In this document: positions 34,854 to 43,409 of the stretch, in pieces
Numbering within the stretch: the first letter of the stretch is position 1
How the letters are laid out: every line of letters begins with the position of its first letter
IMG/VR virus record: IMGVR_UViG_3300032291_002681
Location: 27,071-91,070 of that record
Length of the DNA stretch: 64,000 nt
From: a virus
Direction: 5' to 3' (one strand)
The notes under the pieces: generated by a model
What the model saw: only the letters and a program-made list of their open reading frames with translations
Told to the model about the DNA's origin: nothing
Database searches by the model: none
Translations under genes and position numbers: made by a program

Positions 34854-35573
34854 ATGAACAAAGCAAAACTTACAAGGTTCATCCAAAAGTACAGTTTGGG
34901 TGGGTTAGTAGAATCGGTAACATTGAAAGCAGGAGATAACAAATTAGTTACTCGTTTTATTTCAGATGACAAGACTGTATTAGGTGAAATTGAATTAGAA
35001 AAATTCACATTTAATTCTCCTGATTTAGGAGTGTACACAACATCTCAATTATCAAAACTACTTTCAGTAGTTGGTGAAGATATTGAATTGGATGTGCAAG
35101 AAATCGAAGGTAAAGCGGTAAACCTTTTCATTAAGAGTGGTTCTACCAAAGTTCAATATCCATTGGCAGATTTGGCAGTTATTCCAAATGTACCGGATTT
35201 AAAAAAACTTCCAGAATTTGATATTGATATCAATTTCGATGGTGCGTTTATTGACAAATTTATCAAAGCTAAAAACGCGTTGAGTGATGTAGATACTTTT
35301 ACTGTGTTAAGTGAAAAAGGACAATTAAAAATTGTACTAGGATATTCAAATATTAATTCAACTAGAGTTGATTTTGTAGTAAATGAATCACATAGTGGTG
35401 ATGTAAAACCAATTTCATTCTCTGCTAAGTATTTGAAAGAAATCTTAACCGCAAATAAAGAAGCAACTGCAGTTGTACTTAAAGTATCAACACAAGGTAT
35501 TTCGCATGTTGAATTCAAAATTGATGATTTTACAGCAAAATACTTCTTAGTAGAACAACAATTATCAGCATAA
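34854..35573 (+). CDS. DNA polymerase sliding clamp (T4 gp45-like)
   Basis: A 239-residue protein in the size range of trimeric PCNA-type clamps. Two repeated half-domains are seen: 'GGLVESVTLKAGDNKLVTRF' with 'LGVYTTSQLSKLLSVVG', and 'INFDGAFIDKFIKAKNAL' with 'ISFSAKYLKEILTANK'. It encircles DNA and tethers the family B polymerase, and the clamp loader lies at 40560-42215. The stop overlaps the next ATG by one base, tying the clamp to the third methyltransferase. Confidence 0.85.
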   Translation: MNKAKLTRFIQKYSLGGLVESVTLKAGDNKLVTRFISDDKTVLGEIELEKFTFNSPDLGVYTTSQLSKLLSVVGEDIELDVQEIEGKAVNLFIKSGSTKVQYPLADLAVIPNVPDLKKLPEFDIDINFDGAFIDKFIKAKNALSDVDTFTVLSEKGQLKIVLGYSNINSTRVDFVVNESHSGDVKPISFSAKYLKEILTANKEATAVVLKVSTQGISHVEFKIDDFTAKYFLVEQQLSA

Positions 35574-37144
35574 TGAGTTTTAACTATAAGAAAAAATATT
35601 TCTATGAAAAGAATGACTGGTTGTACGAACCGGAAGTAAACTTATTATACGAAGATGTTCTCAAAATGCCATTCGCTGATTTTGAAAAGTGGGTGGCATT
35701 TTTCAGAGAACTTGCAGTAAGAGTTTGGAATGAAACTGGCGCACCACCTCGTATCGGAGTAGACGAAGGCGAGATGATTGAGCAGTTTTCTAAACTACAA
35801 ACTTACAAAGTAGAAAGGTTTGAAGAAAAAGATGACGATGGAAATGAAGTTATTTTTAATTTTAATAAGTTTGCAACACCAGTAAATCAATTCTTTCCTG
35901 CAATGTATAAGACTGGAATTGGTGGTTCGGCATACGATAAACCAAAACCATCTATATACGATGTATTTGCAGATGATACCTATTTGCCAGAATTTGTCAA
36001 ACAAATGAGAAGATTGACAAGACAAGATGGTATGTATCGTTTTTCCAAAACCTTACATTTGGATAATCCAGAATTCCATAACTCGCACATTCAAAGTGGT
36101 AAGGAGTGGATTGAAAAATGGGCAGCTGGTAATAAAAAAGAAGGGTATGGGTTTTGTTTATCACAAGCGGATAGCAAAGTTCCATCACCACCAATTACCG
36201 CACAAGAAGTTAGGGACCTGTATAATGCCGGTATATTAAAGTATGAAAACATATCTTCATTAAAAACTGCCGATTGGGGTGAGAATATTGATAATTTAAT
36301 TGATGTTCCAAAACAACCAATTCAGATTAAAATATATCCATTAGGACAGAGAATATTTCCTGAAGCAACTGCAGCATTTCGTATTGGTATGGGTACACAA
36401 GCGGTTGTAAACTTTCCACCACTTACTGCGAAGTATCTTTACAAAAGATTTACTGACCATATCAAAGAGCAAGATGTGATAAACATTTATGACCCATCTG
36501 CGGGTTGGGGCGGTAGAATATTAGGAGCATTGAGTCTTGATGATAGAAATGTTCATTACATAGGAAATGACCCTAATACTGAAAACTACATTGAAGAAAT
36601 TGGAAAAACTCGTTACGAATATCTTGCCGAATTCTTTAACAATAAAGTACCTGGTGCGGCAAATCCTTTTTGGGGACACGCTAATACCTACGAAATATTT
36701 ACAACGGGTTCAGAAGTTATTTCAGATGATGAAAGATTCCAAAAATATAAGGGTAAATTAGATTTCGCATTTACTTCACCACCGTATTTTGATAGAGAAA
36801 GATATTCGGATGATGATACACAATCGTTTAAGAAATTCGGAAACTATGAAAGTTGGAGAGATGGGTTCTTAAGACCAACACTAACAACAATTTATGAATA
36901 TCTTCGTAATGATAGATATGTTTGTTGGAATATCGCTGATATTAAAGTTGGACCTGATAAATTCTATCCATTAGAACAGGATAGTATTGATATACTTACC
37001 CAATTAGGATGTGAGTATAAAGGCAAATTAAGAATGACAATGAGTCCAATGACCGGAATGGATTTATCCAAAGCGAAAAATTGTATGCAGATTGAAGGAC
37101 AATTTTACAAATACGAACCAATTTTTATATTTTATAAACCATAA
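35573..37144 (+). CDS. SPPY-motif methyltransferase, paralogue 3 (long form)
   Basis: A 523-residue enzyme related to the two at 32347 and 33573 in its C-terminal half: motif I 'INIYDPSAGWGGRILGAL', 'YIGNDPNTENY', motif IV 'FAFTSPPYFDRERYSDDDTQS', then 'VCWNIADIKVG'. The N-terminal ~290 residues differ and may select the substrate ('WLYEPEVNLLYEDVLKMP', 'AAFRIGMGTQAVVNFPPLTA'). Gene order clamp-methyltransferase-polymerase suggests action at or behind the fork, which is inference. Confidence 0.78.
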   Translation: MSFNYKKKYFYEKNDWLYEPEVNLLYEDVLKMPFADFEKWVAFFRELAVRVWNETGAPPRIGVDEGEMIEQFSKLQTYKVERFEEKDDDGNEVIFNFNKFATPVNQFFPAMYKTGIGGSAYDKPKPSIYDVFADDTYLPEFVKQMRRLTRQDGMYRFSKTLHLDNPEFHNSHIQSGKEWIEKWAAGNKKEGYGFCLSQADSKVPSPPITAQEVRDLYNAGILKYENISSLKTADWGENIDNLIDVPKQPIQIKIYPLGQRIFPEATAAFRIGMGTQAVVNFPPLTAKYLYKRFTDHIKEQDVINIYDPSAGWGGRILGALSLDDRNVHYIGNDPNTENYIEEIGKTRYEYLAEFFNNKVPGAANPFWGHANTYEIFTTGSEVISDDERFQKYKGKLDFAFTSPPYFDRERYSDDDTQSFKKFGNYESWRDGFLRPTLTTIYEYLRNDRYVCWNIADIKVGPDKFYPLEQDSIDILTQLGCEYKGKLRMTMSPMTGMDLSKAKNCMQIEGQFYKYEPIFIFYKP

Positions 37145-37152
37145 CATAATAG

Positions 37153-39705
37153 ATGTACCAAAACATTTTCTTTGAAAGAAATAGAAATTTAATTCACTTA
37201 TGGGATGACACTTTAGGGTATCGCACATTTCCATACAAAAAATACGCATATATTAAAGACCCAAATGGTCAATATGAATCTATGTATGGAGACCGTTTAA
37301 CTAAAGTGTTTAAATGGGAAAAAGATAGTGGTGAAGAATTGTTTGAATCAGATGTACCAGAAACCACAAGAGTTTTGGTTGACCTATATCAAGATGATGT
37401 GCCATCTAAAGGGCATATTGTTTTAACATTTGATATTGAGGTTGAAATGATTACTGGCTTACCAAACATTGAAAAAGCTGAAAACGAAATTACCTCAATA
37501 GCAGCATACGATGATGCTACAAAAGAGTATCATGTATTTGTTGTAGATAAGAAAGGCAAAGTAAATGGTAAATCATTTCAAAAAGATGGTAAAGATGTGC
37601 ATGTTCATATCTTCGGTAGTGAACGTGATTTGTTGATGAAATACTTAACTTATGTTGAAAGTGTAAACGCAACAATTTGGACGGGGTGGAATATTGACTT
37701 CTTTGACGTTCCATATCTTTACAATCGTATTAAAAATGTGTGTGGTGAAAATCAAGCCAATCGTTTATCTTGTATAGGTAAAACATATTGGTCACCTTAT
37801 CGTAATCGTTATAGTATTGCTGGTGTGAGTATTATGGACTATATTGGGTTGTATAAAAGATATAACTTTGGTTTAGAAAGTTCATACACATTAAATCATA
37901 TTGCTATAAAAGAATTAGGTAGGGGTAAAGTTGAATACGAAGGAAGTTTGGATGACTTATTTGAAAATGATTTAGAGAAGTTTATTGAATATAATATTAC
38001 CGATGTTGAGTTGGTTGTATCAATGGATACGAAACTTCAATTTATTGAATTAAGTAGAGCAATTTGCCATTCTGGTTTCACACCATACGAAGATTATATC
38101 TTTTCATCAAAATATTTGGAAGGAGCGTGTTTGGCATATCTCAAAAAGAAGGGATTAGTAGCACCTAACAAACCCAAAAACCACAAAGATAAACTCGCAG
38201 AACAAGCGGAGGCCGGTGAGGAAAAATTCATAGGTGCGTATGTTAAAGAACCTATTGTTGGTAAGTATGATTGGATTTATGATTTGGATTTAACATCACT
38301 ATATCCATCAATCATTATGACTCTAAACATTAGTCCAGAAACTAAAGTTGGTAAAATTAAAGATTGGGACCCCGAATCTTGGGTTAGAGGTGAAAATAGA
38401 CAATATACTGTTGTTGGTAAGACAAAAGAGTTTACATACAATAGAACCGAATTAGAAGAAGTAATTAAAGATAATCAATTAGGAGTAGCTGCAAATGGTG
38501 TTTTATATACTCAAAAGAAGCCCGGTTTGATTGCAGATATTTTGGATACTTGGTTCAAACAAAGAGTTGAATTTAGAAAATTAGAAACGAAGTATGGTGA
38601 AGCGGGTGATACTGAAAAATATGAATTCTATGGTAAAAGACAATTGGTACAAAAGATTCTTTTGAACTCAATGTATGGTGTGTTAGGACTTGTTGCGTTT
38701 AGATTCTATGATATTGATAATGCAGAAGCTGTTACTATTACCGGTCAAACTGTGATTAAGAAAACTGCAGAAATGGCAAATCTTAAATACCAAAAAGAAC
38801 TTAGTACAAAAGAAGACTATAATGTTTACATTGATACTGATTCAATTTATATGATGGCTGAACCGTTGGTTAAGTTTAGATATCCTGAATATAAAACATT
38901 TGACCAAACTAGAATGGCAGCTGAAGTAAATACAATTGCAGAAGAAACTCAATCATTCTTAAATTCATTTTATAATTTATTGGCGGAAAGATTCTTTTGT
39001 ATCCCAAAAGAAAAACATCGTTTTGAAATTAAGAAAGAATACATCAGTAAAGCAGGATTTTGGGTAGCAAAGAAACGATATGCCCAATGGATGATTTTAA
39101 AGAATGGTATTCCATGTGATAAGTTGGATGTAAAAGGATTGGATGTAGTTCGTTCATCATTCCCCAAAGCATTTCAGGATTTTATGGCTAAGATGTTAAA
39201 AGAAATCCTAATGGGTAAAACAAACGAAGAAATAAATGAATCACTTTTGGAATTTAAAAAGAGTTTACCAAATCTTCGTATTAATAAAATCGCCAAAGGT
39301 GGGGCTATTAAAGAATTAACTAAATATGATAAAGGTAAGTGGAGAAAGGATAGTGGATTAGCTATTGCTAATTTTGAAAAAGGAACTCCTGCACACGTTA
39401 AAGCCGGTATCACTTATAACCGATTATTGAAATTCTTTGAATGCCCGTTTAAGTACGAACCAATTAGAGATGGTGAAAAAGTTAAATGGGTATATCTTAA
39501 AAGTAATCCATTGGGAATAGAAACATTGGCATTCAGAGATTATAATGACCCAAAAGAGATTATGGATTTTGTAGAACAATATGTTGATAGAGATGGAATT
39601 TATAAAGCGGAATTGGAAAACAAATTAACTGATTTCTATAACGCTCTAAAATGGGAAATGGCATCCGCCGATTCTCAAAACGCAAAAAAGTTTTTTGAAT
39701 TCTAA
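37153..39705 (+). CDS. Family B replicative DNA polymerase (T4 gp43-like)
   Basis: An 850-residue DNA polymerase with proofreading. The exonuclease has 'LTFDIEVEM' near residue 94, 'WTGWNIDFFDVPYL' and 'EYNITDVELV'. Polymerase motifs are 'DLDLTSLYPSIIMTL' near 378 (motif A), 'KILLNSMYGVLGL' near 503 (motif B) and 'VYIDTDSIYMM' near 559 (motif C). The C-terminus 'NAKKFFEF' is a plausible clamp-binding tip. Slightly shorter than T4 gp43 (898). It is the main replicase. Confidence 0.95.
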   Translation: MYQNIFFERNRNLIHLWDDTLGYRTFPYKKYAYIKDPNGQYESMYGDRLTKVFKWEKDSGEELFESDVPETTRVLVDLYQDDVPSKGHIVLTFDIEVEMITGLPNIEKAENEITSIAAYDDATKEYHVFVVDKKGKVNGKSFQKDGKDVHVHIFGSERDLLMKYLTYVESVNATIWTGWNIDFFDVPYLYNRIKNVCGENQANRLSCIGKTYWSPYRNRYSIAGVSIMDYIGLYKRYNFGLESSYTLNHIAIKELGRGKVEYEGSLDDLFENDLEKFIEYNITDVELVVSMDTKLQFIELSRAICHSGFTPYEDYIFSSKYLEGACLAYLKKKGLVAPNKPKNHKDKLAEQAEAGEEKFIGAYVKEPIVGKYDWIYDLDLTSLYPSIIMTLNISPETKVGKIKDWDPESWVRGENRQYTVVGKTKEFTYNRTELEEVIKDNQLGVAANGVLYTQKKPGLIADILDTWFKQRVEFRKLETKYGEAGDTEKYEFYGKRQLVQKILLNSMYGVLGLVAFRFYDIDNAEAVTITGQTVIKKTAEMANLKYQKELSTKEDYNVYIDTDSIYMMAEPLVKFRYPEYKTFDQTRMAAEVNTIAEETQSFLNSFYNLLAERFFCIPKEKHRFEIKKEYISKAGFWVAKKRYAQWMILKNGIPCDKLDVKGLDVVRSSFPKAFQDFMAKMLKEILMGKTNEEINESLLEFKKSLPNLRINKIAKGGAIKELTKYDKGKWRKDSGLAIANFEKGTPAHVKAGITYNRLLKFFECPFKYEPIRDGEKVKWVYLKSNPLGIETLAFRDYNDPKEIMDFVEQYVDRDGIYKAELENKLTDFYNALKWEMASADSQNAKKFFEF

Positions 39706-39724
39706 ACTTTTTTTCGTATATTTG
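39693..39724 (+). promoter_or_regulatory. Bacteroidetes-type promoter
   Basis: TTTTG at 39693-39697 (inside the polymerase gene), 19-nt spacer, TATATTTG at 39717-39724. The -33 box differs by one base but spacing is kept. Confidence 0.72.
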
Positions 39725-39743
39725 TAAGATAAAATAAAATAAT

Positions 39744-40109
39744 ATGGCAAAGGCTAAAAAAACAAAAAAAGAAGAAGTAAAGATTGAAGAACAATCTGAA
39801 CAATTACAACCAACAATTGCATTATCACAAAAAAAGTATGAAGATTGTGAATGGTGTTTTCAATTTGATGAAGATGAACCACAAATATTTGCATGGACAG
39901 ATAATGAATCGGATAAAAATGAAGACCCTAAAGTAATTTTTACAATTACAAATGTTGAGAATTCATACATAACTTTTCAGAATGGAAAGACTGGTAAAGT
40001 ATTCAAACTATTTGCAAGGGAACTTACTAATGAAGGTATTGAATTAAGAAATAAACAAAAACAAGCTTTTAAAACTATTGAAAATGCAAGTGAAAATAAA
40101 GAGGCTTAA
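39744..40109 (+). CDS. Hypothetical protein upstream of dUTPase
   Basis: A 121-residue protein with a Lys/Glu-rich start and a core 'YEDCEWCFQFDEDEPQIFAW', 'KVIFTITNVENSYITFQNGKTGKVFKLF'. Small beta-rich domain, unassigned. It has its own promoter and overlaps dUTPase by 26 nt, implying co-translation within a replication operon. Confidence 0.6.
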   Translation: MAKAKKTKKEEVKIEEQSEQLQPTIALSQKKYEDCEWCFQFDEDEPQIFAWTDNESDKNEDPKVIFTITNVENSYITFQNGKTGKVFKLFARELTNEGIELRNKQKQAFKTIENASENKEA

Positions 40110-40548
40110 GCCTAATGCAGTAATTCCTACTTACGCTAAAGAAGGTGATGCTGGTATGGATTTAGTAGCAACGGAAATCATCAAAGATACACCCGAACAA
40201 ATAACGTATGGTACGGGATTGGCTATGGAAATTAGAGATGGATTTGTTGGATTGGTATTCCCTCGTTCATCAATCCGAAAGACTGGTTTACAATTAAGTA
40301 ATTCGGTTGGAGTAATTGATAGTGGATATAGAGGTGAAATTCAAGCTACATTTAATAAAGTATTTGGCGGTGACCGTTTTTATGATGAAACAAAAAATAC
40401 GGAAGATACATCAAATAACTTCTATAAAGTAGGTGATAGAATTGCACAAATTATGATTATCCCACATCCACAAATTGAATTTCACGAAGTAGATGAACTT
40501 TCGAATTCAGAAAGAGGTGAAGGTGGATTTGGTTCAACTGGTAAATAA
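40084..40548 (+). CDS. dut: dUTP diphosphatase
   Basis: A 154-residue trimeric dUTPase that hydrolyses dUTP to dUMP. The motifs appear in order: 'EGDAGMDLVA' (I), 'FPRSSIRKTGLQLSN' (II), 'VGVIDSGYRGEIQATFN' (III), 'YKVGDRIAQIMIIPH' (IV), 'RGEGGFGSTGK' (V). I start at the ATG at 40084, since the TTG at 40078 only adds two residues. It limits uracil in phage DNA and feeds dTMP synthesis. Confidence 0.95.
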   Translation: MQVKIKRLKPNAVIPTYAKEGDAGMDLVATEIIKDTPEQITYGTGLAMEIRDGFVGLVFPRSSIRKTGLQLSNSVGVIDSGYRGEIQATFNKVFGGDRFYDETKNTEDTSNNFYKVGDRIAQIMIIPHPQIEFHEVDELSNSERGEGGFGSTGK

Positions 40549-40559
40549 AAAATAAAAAT

Positions 40560-41501
40560 ATGTTTGAATTAAAAGAAGAAGAACAAGTAAATCACTCACT
40601 TTGGGTGGAACGATATAGGCCATCTAAATTAGAGGATTATGTTGGGAATGAGCATCTTAAAAATAAAGTTGCGGGATATATTGATAATGGAGATATACCA
40701 CACTTACTTTTTTTTGGCAAAGCGGGTACTGGTAAAACAACACTTGCAAAGTTAATTATAAAAGCAATTGAGTGTGATTACATGATTATCAATGCATCGG
40801 ATGAAAACAATGTGGAAACCGTAAGAAACAAAGTAAAAAACTTTGCATCATCTATGGGATTCAAAAAATACAAAATCATTATATTAGATGAGTTTGATTA
40901 TATGACTCCAAACGCACAAGCAATCCTTCGTAACTTAATGGAAACATTCAGTAAGCATTGCCGTTTCATTTTAACTTGTAATTACGTTGAAAAGATTATC
41001 GAACCAATCCAAAGCCGTTGTCAAACATTTCAAATAACTCCACCTACTAAAAAAGATGTAGCAATTCAAATGAGTAAGATTTTGAAAGTGGAATCGGTTG
41101 AGTTTGACCCAAAAGATTTAGTTCCAATAATAGATTCTTCTTATCCAGATATTCGTAAGATAATCAATACTTGTCAATTGAACTCTCTTAAAGGTAGATT
41201 GCAAGTAGATGTTCAAAATTTATTAGAGAATGATTATAAGATGAAAGTTTTGGATATCCTTAAATCAAAGGATGATAAACGAAACAAATATATGAACGTA
41301 AGACAGGCAATACTTGATTCCAAAACAACTGATTTTACTGATTTATTTACATTACTATATGATAAGGTAGATGAATATGCAGGAGAAAATACTGCAAATG
41401 TAATATTAGTATTGGGTGATGGAGTTGCTAAATCAGCGGTTGCAATTGATAAAGAAATTATTGCAGCGGCAACATTAATTCAAATTTTAAATATTATATA
41501 A
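40560..41501 (+). CDS. Clamp loader ATPase subunit (T4 gp44-like)
   Basis: A 313-residue AAA+ protein. 'WVERYRPSKLEDYVGNE' is the RFC-type opening, Walker A 'FFGKAGTGKTTLAKL', Walker B 'IIILDEFDYMT', sensor 'RFILTCNYVEKI' and arginine finger 'IQSRCQTF'. It opens the clamp with the gp62-like subunit encoded two genes later. The stop overlaps the next ATG (TAATG). Confidence 0.93.
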   Translation: MFELKEEEQVNHSLWVERYRPSKLEDYVGNEHLKNKVAGYIDNGDIPHLLFFGKAGTGKTTLAKLIIKAIECDYMIINASDENNVETVRNKVKNFASSMGFKKYKIIILDEFDYMTPNAQAILRNLMETFSKHCRFILTCNYVEKIIEPIQSRCQTFQITPPTKKDVAIQMSKILKVESVEFDPKDLVPIIDSSYPDIRKIINTCQLNSLKGRLQVDVQNLLENDYKMKVLDILKSKDDKRNKYMNVRQAILDSKTTDFTDLFTLLYDKVDEYAGENTANVILVLGDGVAKSAVAIDKEIIAAATLIQILNII

Positions 41502-41764
41502 TGGCTAACATTTTAGGAGCAGGTGGGCAACCAATCGGAGAAAGAGAAGAAGTAAAAATCGAATTAGAAAAGACAGAACCAATTGCGTGTAAGAAATGTG
41601 GTGGTGAGATTTTTGTACAAGGTTTTGGATTCCGTAGAATTTCTAAGTTATTAACTGGAAAACCAAAGGATGAAACATTACCAGTAGAATTATTTCTATG
41701 TGGAGATTGTGGTGAAGTACTTAATGATTTATTACCTCCGGGTTTAAAAGTAGAAGAACAATAA
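41501..41764 (+). CDS. Zinc-ribbon protein between clamp loader genes
   Basis: An 87-residue protein with two Cys pairs, 'ACKKCGGEI' and 'FLCGDCGEVL', about 37 residues apart, forming a probable zinc ribbon. The N-terminus is Gly-rich. It lies between gp44-like and gp62-like genes with minimal spacing, so a role at the replisome or in transcription is possible. T4-type late transcription couples to the clamp, but I see no direct sigma or co-activator signature here. Confidence 0.75.
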   Translation: MANILGAGGQPIGEREEVKIELEKTEPIACKKCGGEIFVQGFGFRRISKLLTGKPKDETLPVELFLCGDCGEVLNDLLPPGLKVEEQ

Positions 41765-41765
41765 T

Positions 41766-42215
41766 ATGCCAAAAGGACTATTTGACCATATCAATGCGGT
41801 AACAAAAGAGCAAGACCCTAACTATTGGGATAAATTAGATGATGCCGATAAAAAAACTTGGAGTAATTGGTTAATAATTCGGTATATGTCTATGAATCCG
41901 GAATGGATAGAACTTATAGCCGAAATACAACCATATATCCAAGAAGCCCCACCTAGAGCGGTTTATAAAGCACTTATTGGTGTTGTACCAAAGGGTAAGA
42001 CATATCTTCGTTATATGAAGGGCAAATCGGTAAAAGATTATGACGATTGGCTAATTGAATTGGTTGCTAAATGGTATGAGGTTTCTACCAAACACGCATC
42101 TGAATATTTGGATATACTATATGAAAGTACCTCAGGTAGAGAGGAAATAAAAAAAATTGCAGAGGCGTATGGTACGGATACGAAGCTAATTACAAAATTA
42201 AAACTTAAAGTTTAA
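41766..42215 (+). CDS. Clamp loader small subunit (T4 gp62-like)
   Basis: A 149-residue all-helical protein. 'GLFDHINAVTKEQDPNYWDKLDDADKKTWSNW' and 'IIRYMSMNPEWIELIAEIQPYI' resemble the gp62 family of T4-like phages, the non-ATPase wedge subunit that completes the gp44 ring. Position after gp44-like supports the call. Confidence 0.82.
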   Translation: MPKGLFDHINAVTKEQDPNYWDKLDDADKKTWSNWLIIRYMSMNPEWIELIAEIQPYIQEAPPRAVYKALIGVVPKGKTYLRYMKGKSVKDYDDWLIELVAKWYEVSTKHASEYLDILYESTSGREEIKKIAEAYGTDTKLITKLKLKV

Positions 42216-42247
42216 TTTGGTAATCTGAGGTATTTTTCGTATCTTTA
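42216..42247 (+). promoter_or_regulatory. Bacteroidetes-type promoter (variant -7)
   Basis: TTTGG at 42216-42220, immediately after the gp62-like stop, 19-nt spacer, TATCTTTA at 42240-42247. Confidence 0.7.
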
Positions 42248-42264
42248 CTTAATAAAATAACATA

Positions 42265-43128
42265 ATGGCTAAAGTATCATTTTCACAGTACTCAATGTGG
42301 AGCAGTTGCCCACAACAATATAAGTTAAATTACATAGATAAGTTGGGTGAAAGTTCCGGTAATGTTCACACTATATTTGGTTCGGCTATGCACGAAACAA
42401 TCCAACAATATCTTTCAGTTATGTATGGTGTATCTAAAAAACAAGCAGACGAAATCAATTTAGATAAGTTATTGCTTGAAAGGATGCGAGAAAACTATAC
42501 AAAAGAAAAAGACCTTTTATCGGAAGGAACTCCTTGTGAACAAATTGAATTGGAAGAATTCTATGGAGATGGTAGAAGAATCTTAACTTGGTTTAAGAAA
42601 TATTGCAGTAAATTCTATTCAAAATCAGGATACGAATTGGTTGGTATTGAAATTCCACTTAATGCTAAAATCAAAGAAGGTGTAAACTTTATTGGGTTTA
42701 TTGATATCGTAATGCGAGATTTGGCAGAAAATACTATAATAATTGTAGATTTGAAAACATCTACACAAGGATGGAATCAATATCAAAAAGCAGATGAACT
42801 TAAAAATTCACAAATCTTATTATACAAAAAGTACTATTCAGAACTTTTTAATGTTCCACTTACAAAAATTAAAGTAGAGTATCAGATAATGAGAAGGAAA
42901 TTGCCAGAAGATAGTGCGTTTCCGATTCCATATATTTCCAAACACGTTCCATCAAGTGGAACACCAACCGTTACTAAAGTATATGATAAGTTTGTAGAAT
43001 TTATTGATACCGTATTTGATGATACTGGTAACTTCAAAGATATCCCATATCCTAAAGTTCCTGGTAATAACAAAAAGAATTGTAAATGGTGTCAATTTTT
43101 AGGCAAACATTGTGACGGAAAACCTTGA
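42265..43128 (+). CDS. PD-(D/E)XK nuclease, RecB/Cas4-like
   Basis: A 287-residue nuclease. 'SFSQYSMWSSCPQQYKLNYID' is the RecB-family opening, 'FGSAMHETIQQYL' carries the His, 'FIGFIDIVMRD' the Asp, and 'TIIIVDLKTST' the D-x-K pair. The C-terminus 'KKNCKWCQFLGKHCDG', together with the Cys in the opening, could hold a Cys cluster as in Cas4/AddB enzymes. It may process DNA ends in recombination. No cas genes are present. It has its own promoter. Confidence 0.85.
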   Translation: MAKVSFSQYSMWSSCPQQYKLNYIDKLGESSGNVHTIFGSAMHETIQQYLSVMYGVSKKQADEINLDKLLLERMRENYTKEKDLLSEGTPCEQIELEEFYGDGRRILTWFKKYCSKFYSKSGYELVGIEIPLNAKIKEGVNFIGFIDIVMRDLAENTIIIVDLKTSTQGWNQYQKADELKNSQILLYKKYYSELFNVPLTKIKVEYQIMRRKLPEDSAFPIPYISKHVPSSGTPTVTKVYDKFVEFIDTVFDDTGNFKDIPYPKVPGNNKKNCKWCQFLGKHCDGKP

Positions 43129-43154
43129 TAAAAATTATTGTTTTTTTATTTTTG
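43123..43154 (+). promoter_or_regulatory. Bacteroidetes-type promoter (weak -33)
   Basis: CCTTG at 43123-43127 overlaps the nuclease stop, 19-nt spacer, TATTTTTG at 43147-43154. Precedes the ribbon-helix-helix gene. Confidence 0.6.
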
Positions 43155-43193
43155 TATATACTTATATATACAAATATATTAAATACACAAATA

Positions 43194-43394
43194 ATGATTC
43201 AAGAAAACACAAAGCTTACAACTGTGAAAATACTGAAAGATGTGTATTCATCATTTAAAAAAGTTTCCTTTGATTCGGATGTAACATTACAAAAGCTGGT
43301 AAATAGAACAGTTGAAAGATATGTTAAAGATGAAGATTTTAGAAAAGAAATGAATGAATACTTACAACTACAAATATCAGGTTCACAATTTTAA
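43194..43394 (+). CDS. Small ribbon-helix-helix-like DNA-binding protein
   Basis: A 66-residue protein. 'LTTVKILKDVYSSFKKVSFDSDVTLQKLVNRTVERYV' fits an Arc/MetJ ribbon-helix-helix: a short strand, then two helices. I start at the ATG at 43194. The frame is open upstream to a TTG at 43125, but that would translate the promoter and an artificial hydrophobic segment. It is a possible phage regulator acting on the glycosylation or replication operons. Confidence 0.72.
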   Translation: MIQENTKLTTVKILKDVYSSFKKVSFDSDVTLQKLVNRTVERYVKDEDFRKEMNEYLQLQISGSQF

Positions 43395-43409
43395 CAACAT
43401 TAATACGTT

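Noticed and set aside
42265-43128. Cas4, as a sign of a CRISPR-Cas system
   Set aside because: No cas1/cas2, effector genes or array in the window. RecB-like nucleases of this size are common in phage replication regions.
43125-43193. Hydrophobic N-terminal extension of the ribbon-helix-helix protein, looking like a membrane anchor
   Set aside because: It needs a TTG start and translates the promoter region. The ATG at 43194 starts exactly at the conserved domain.
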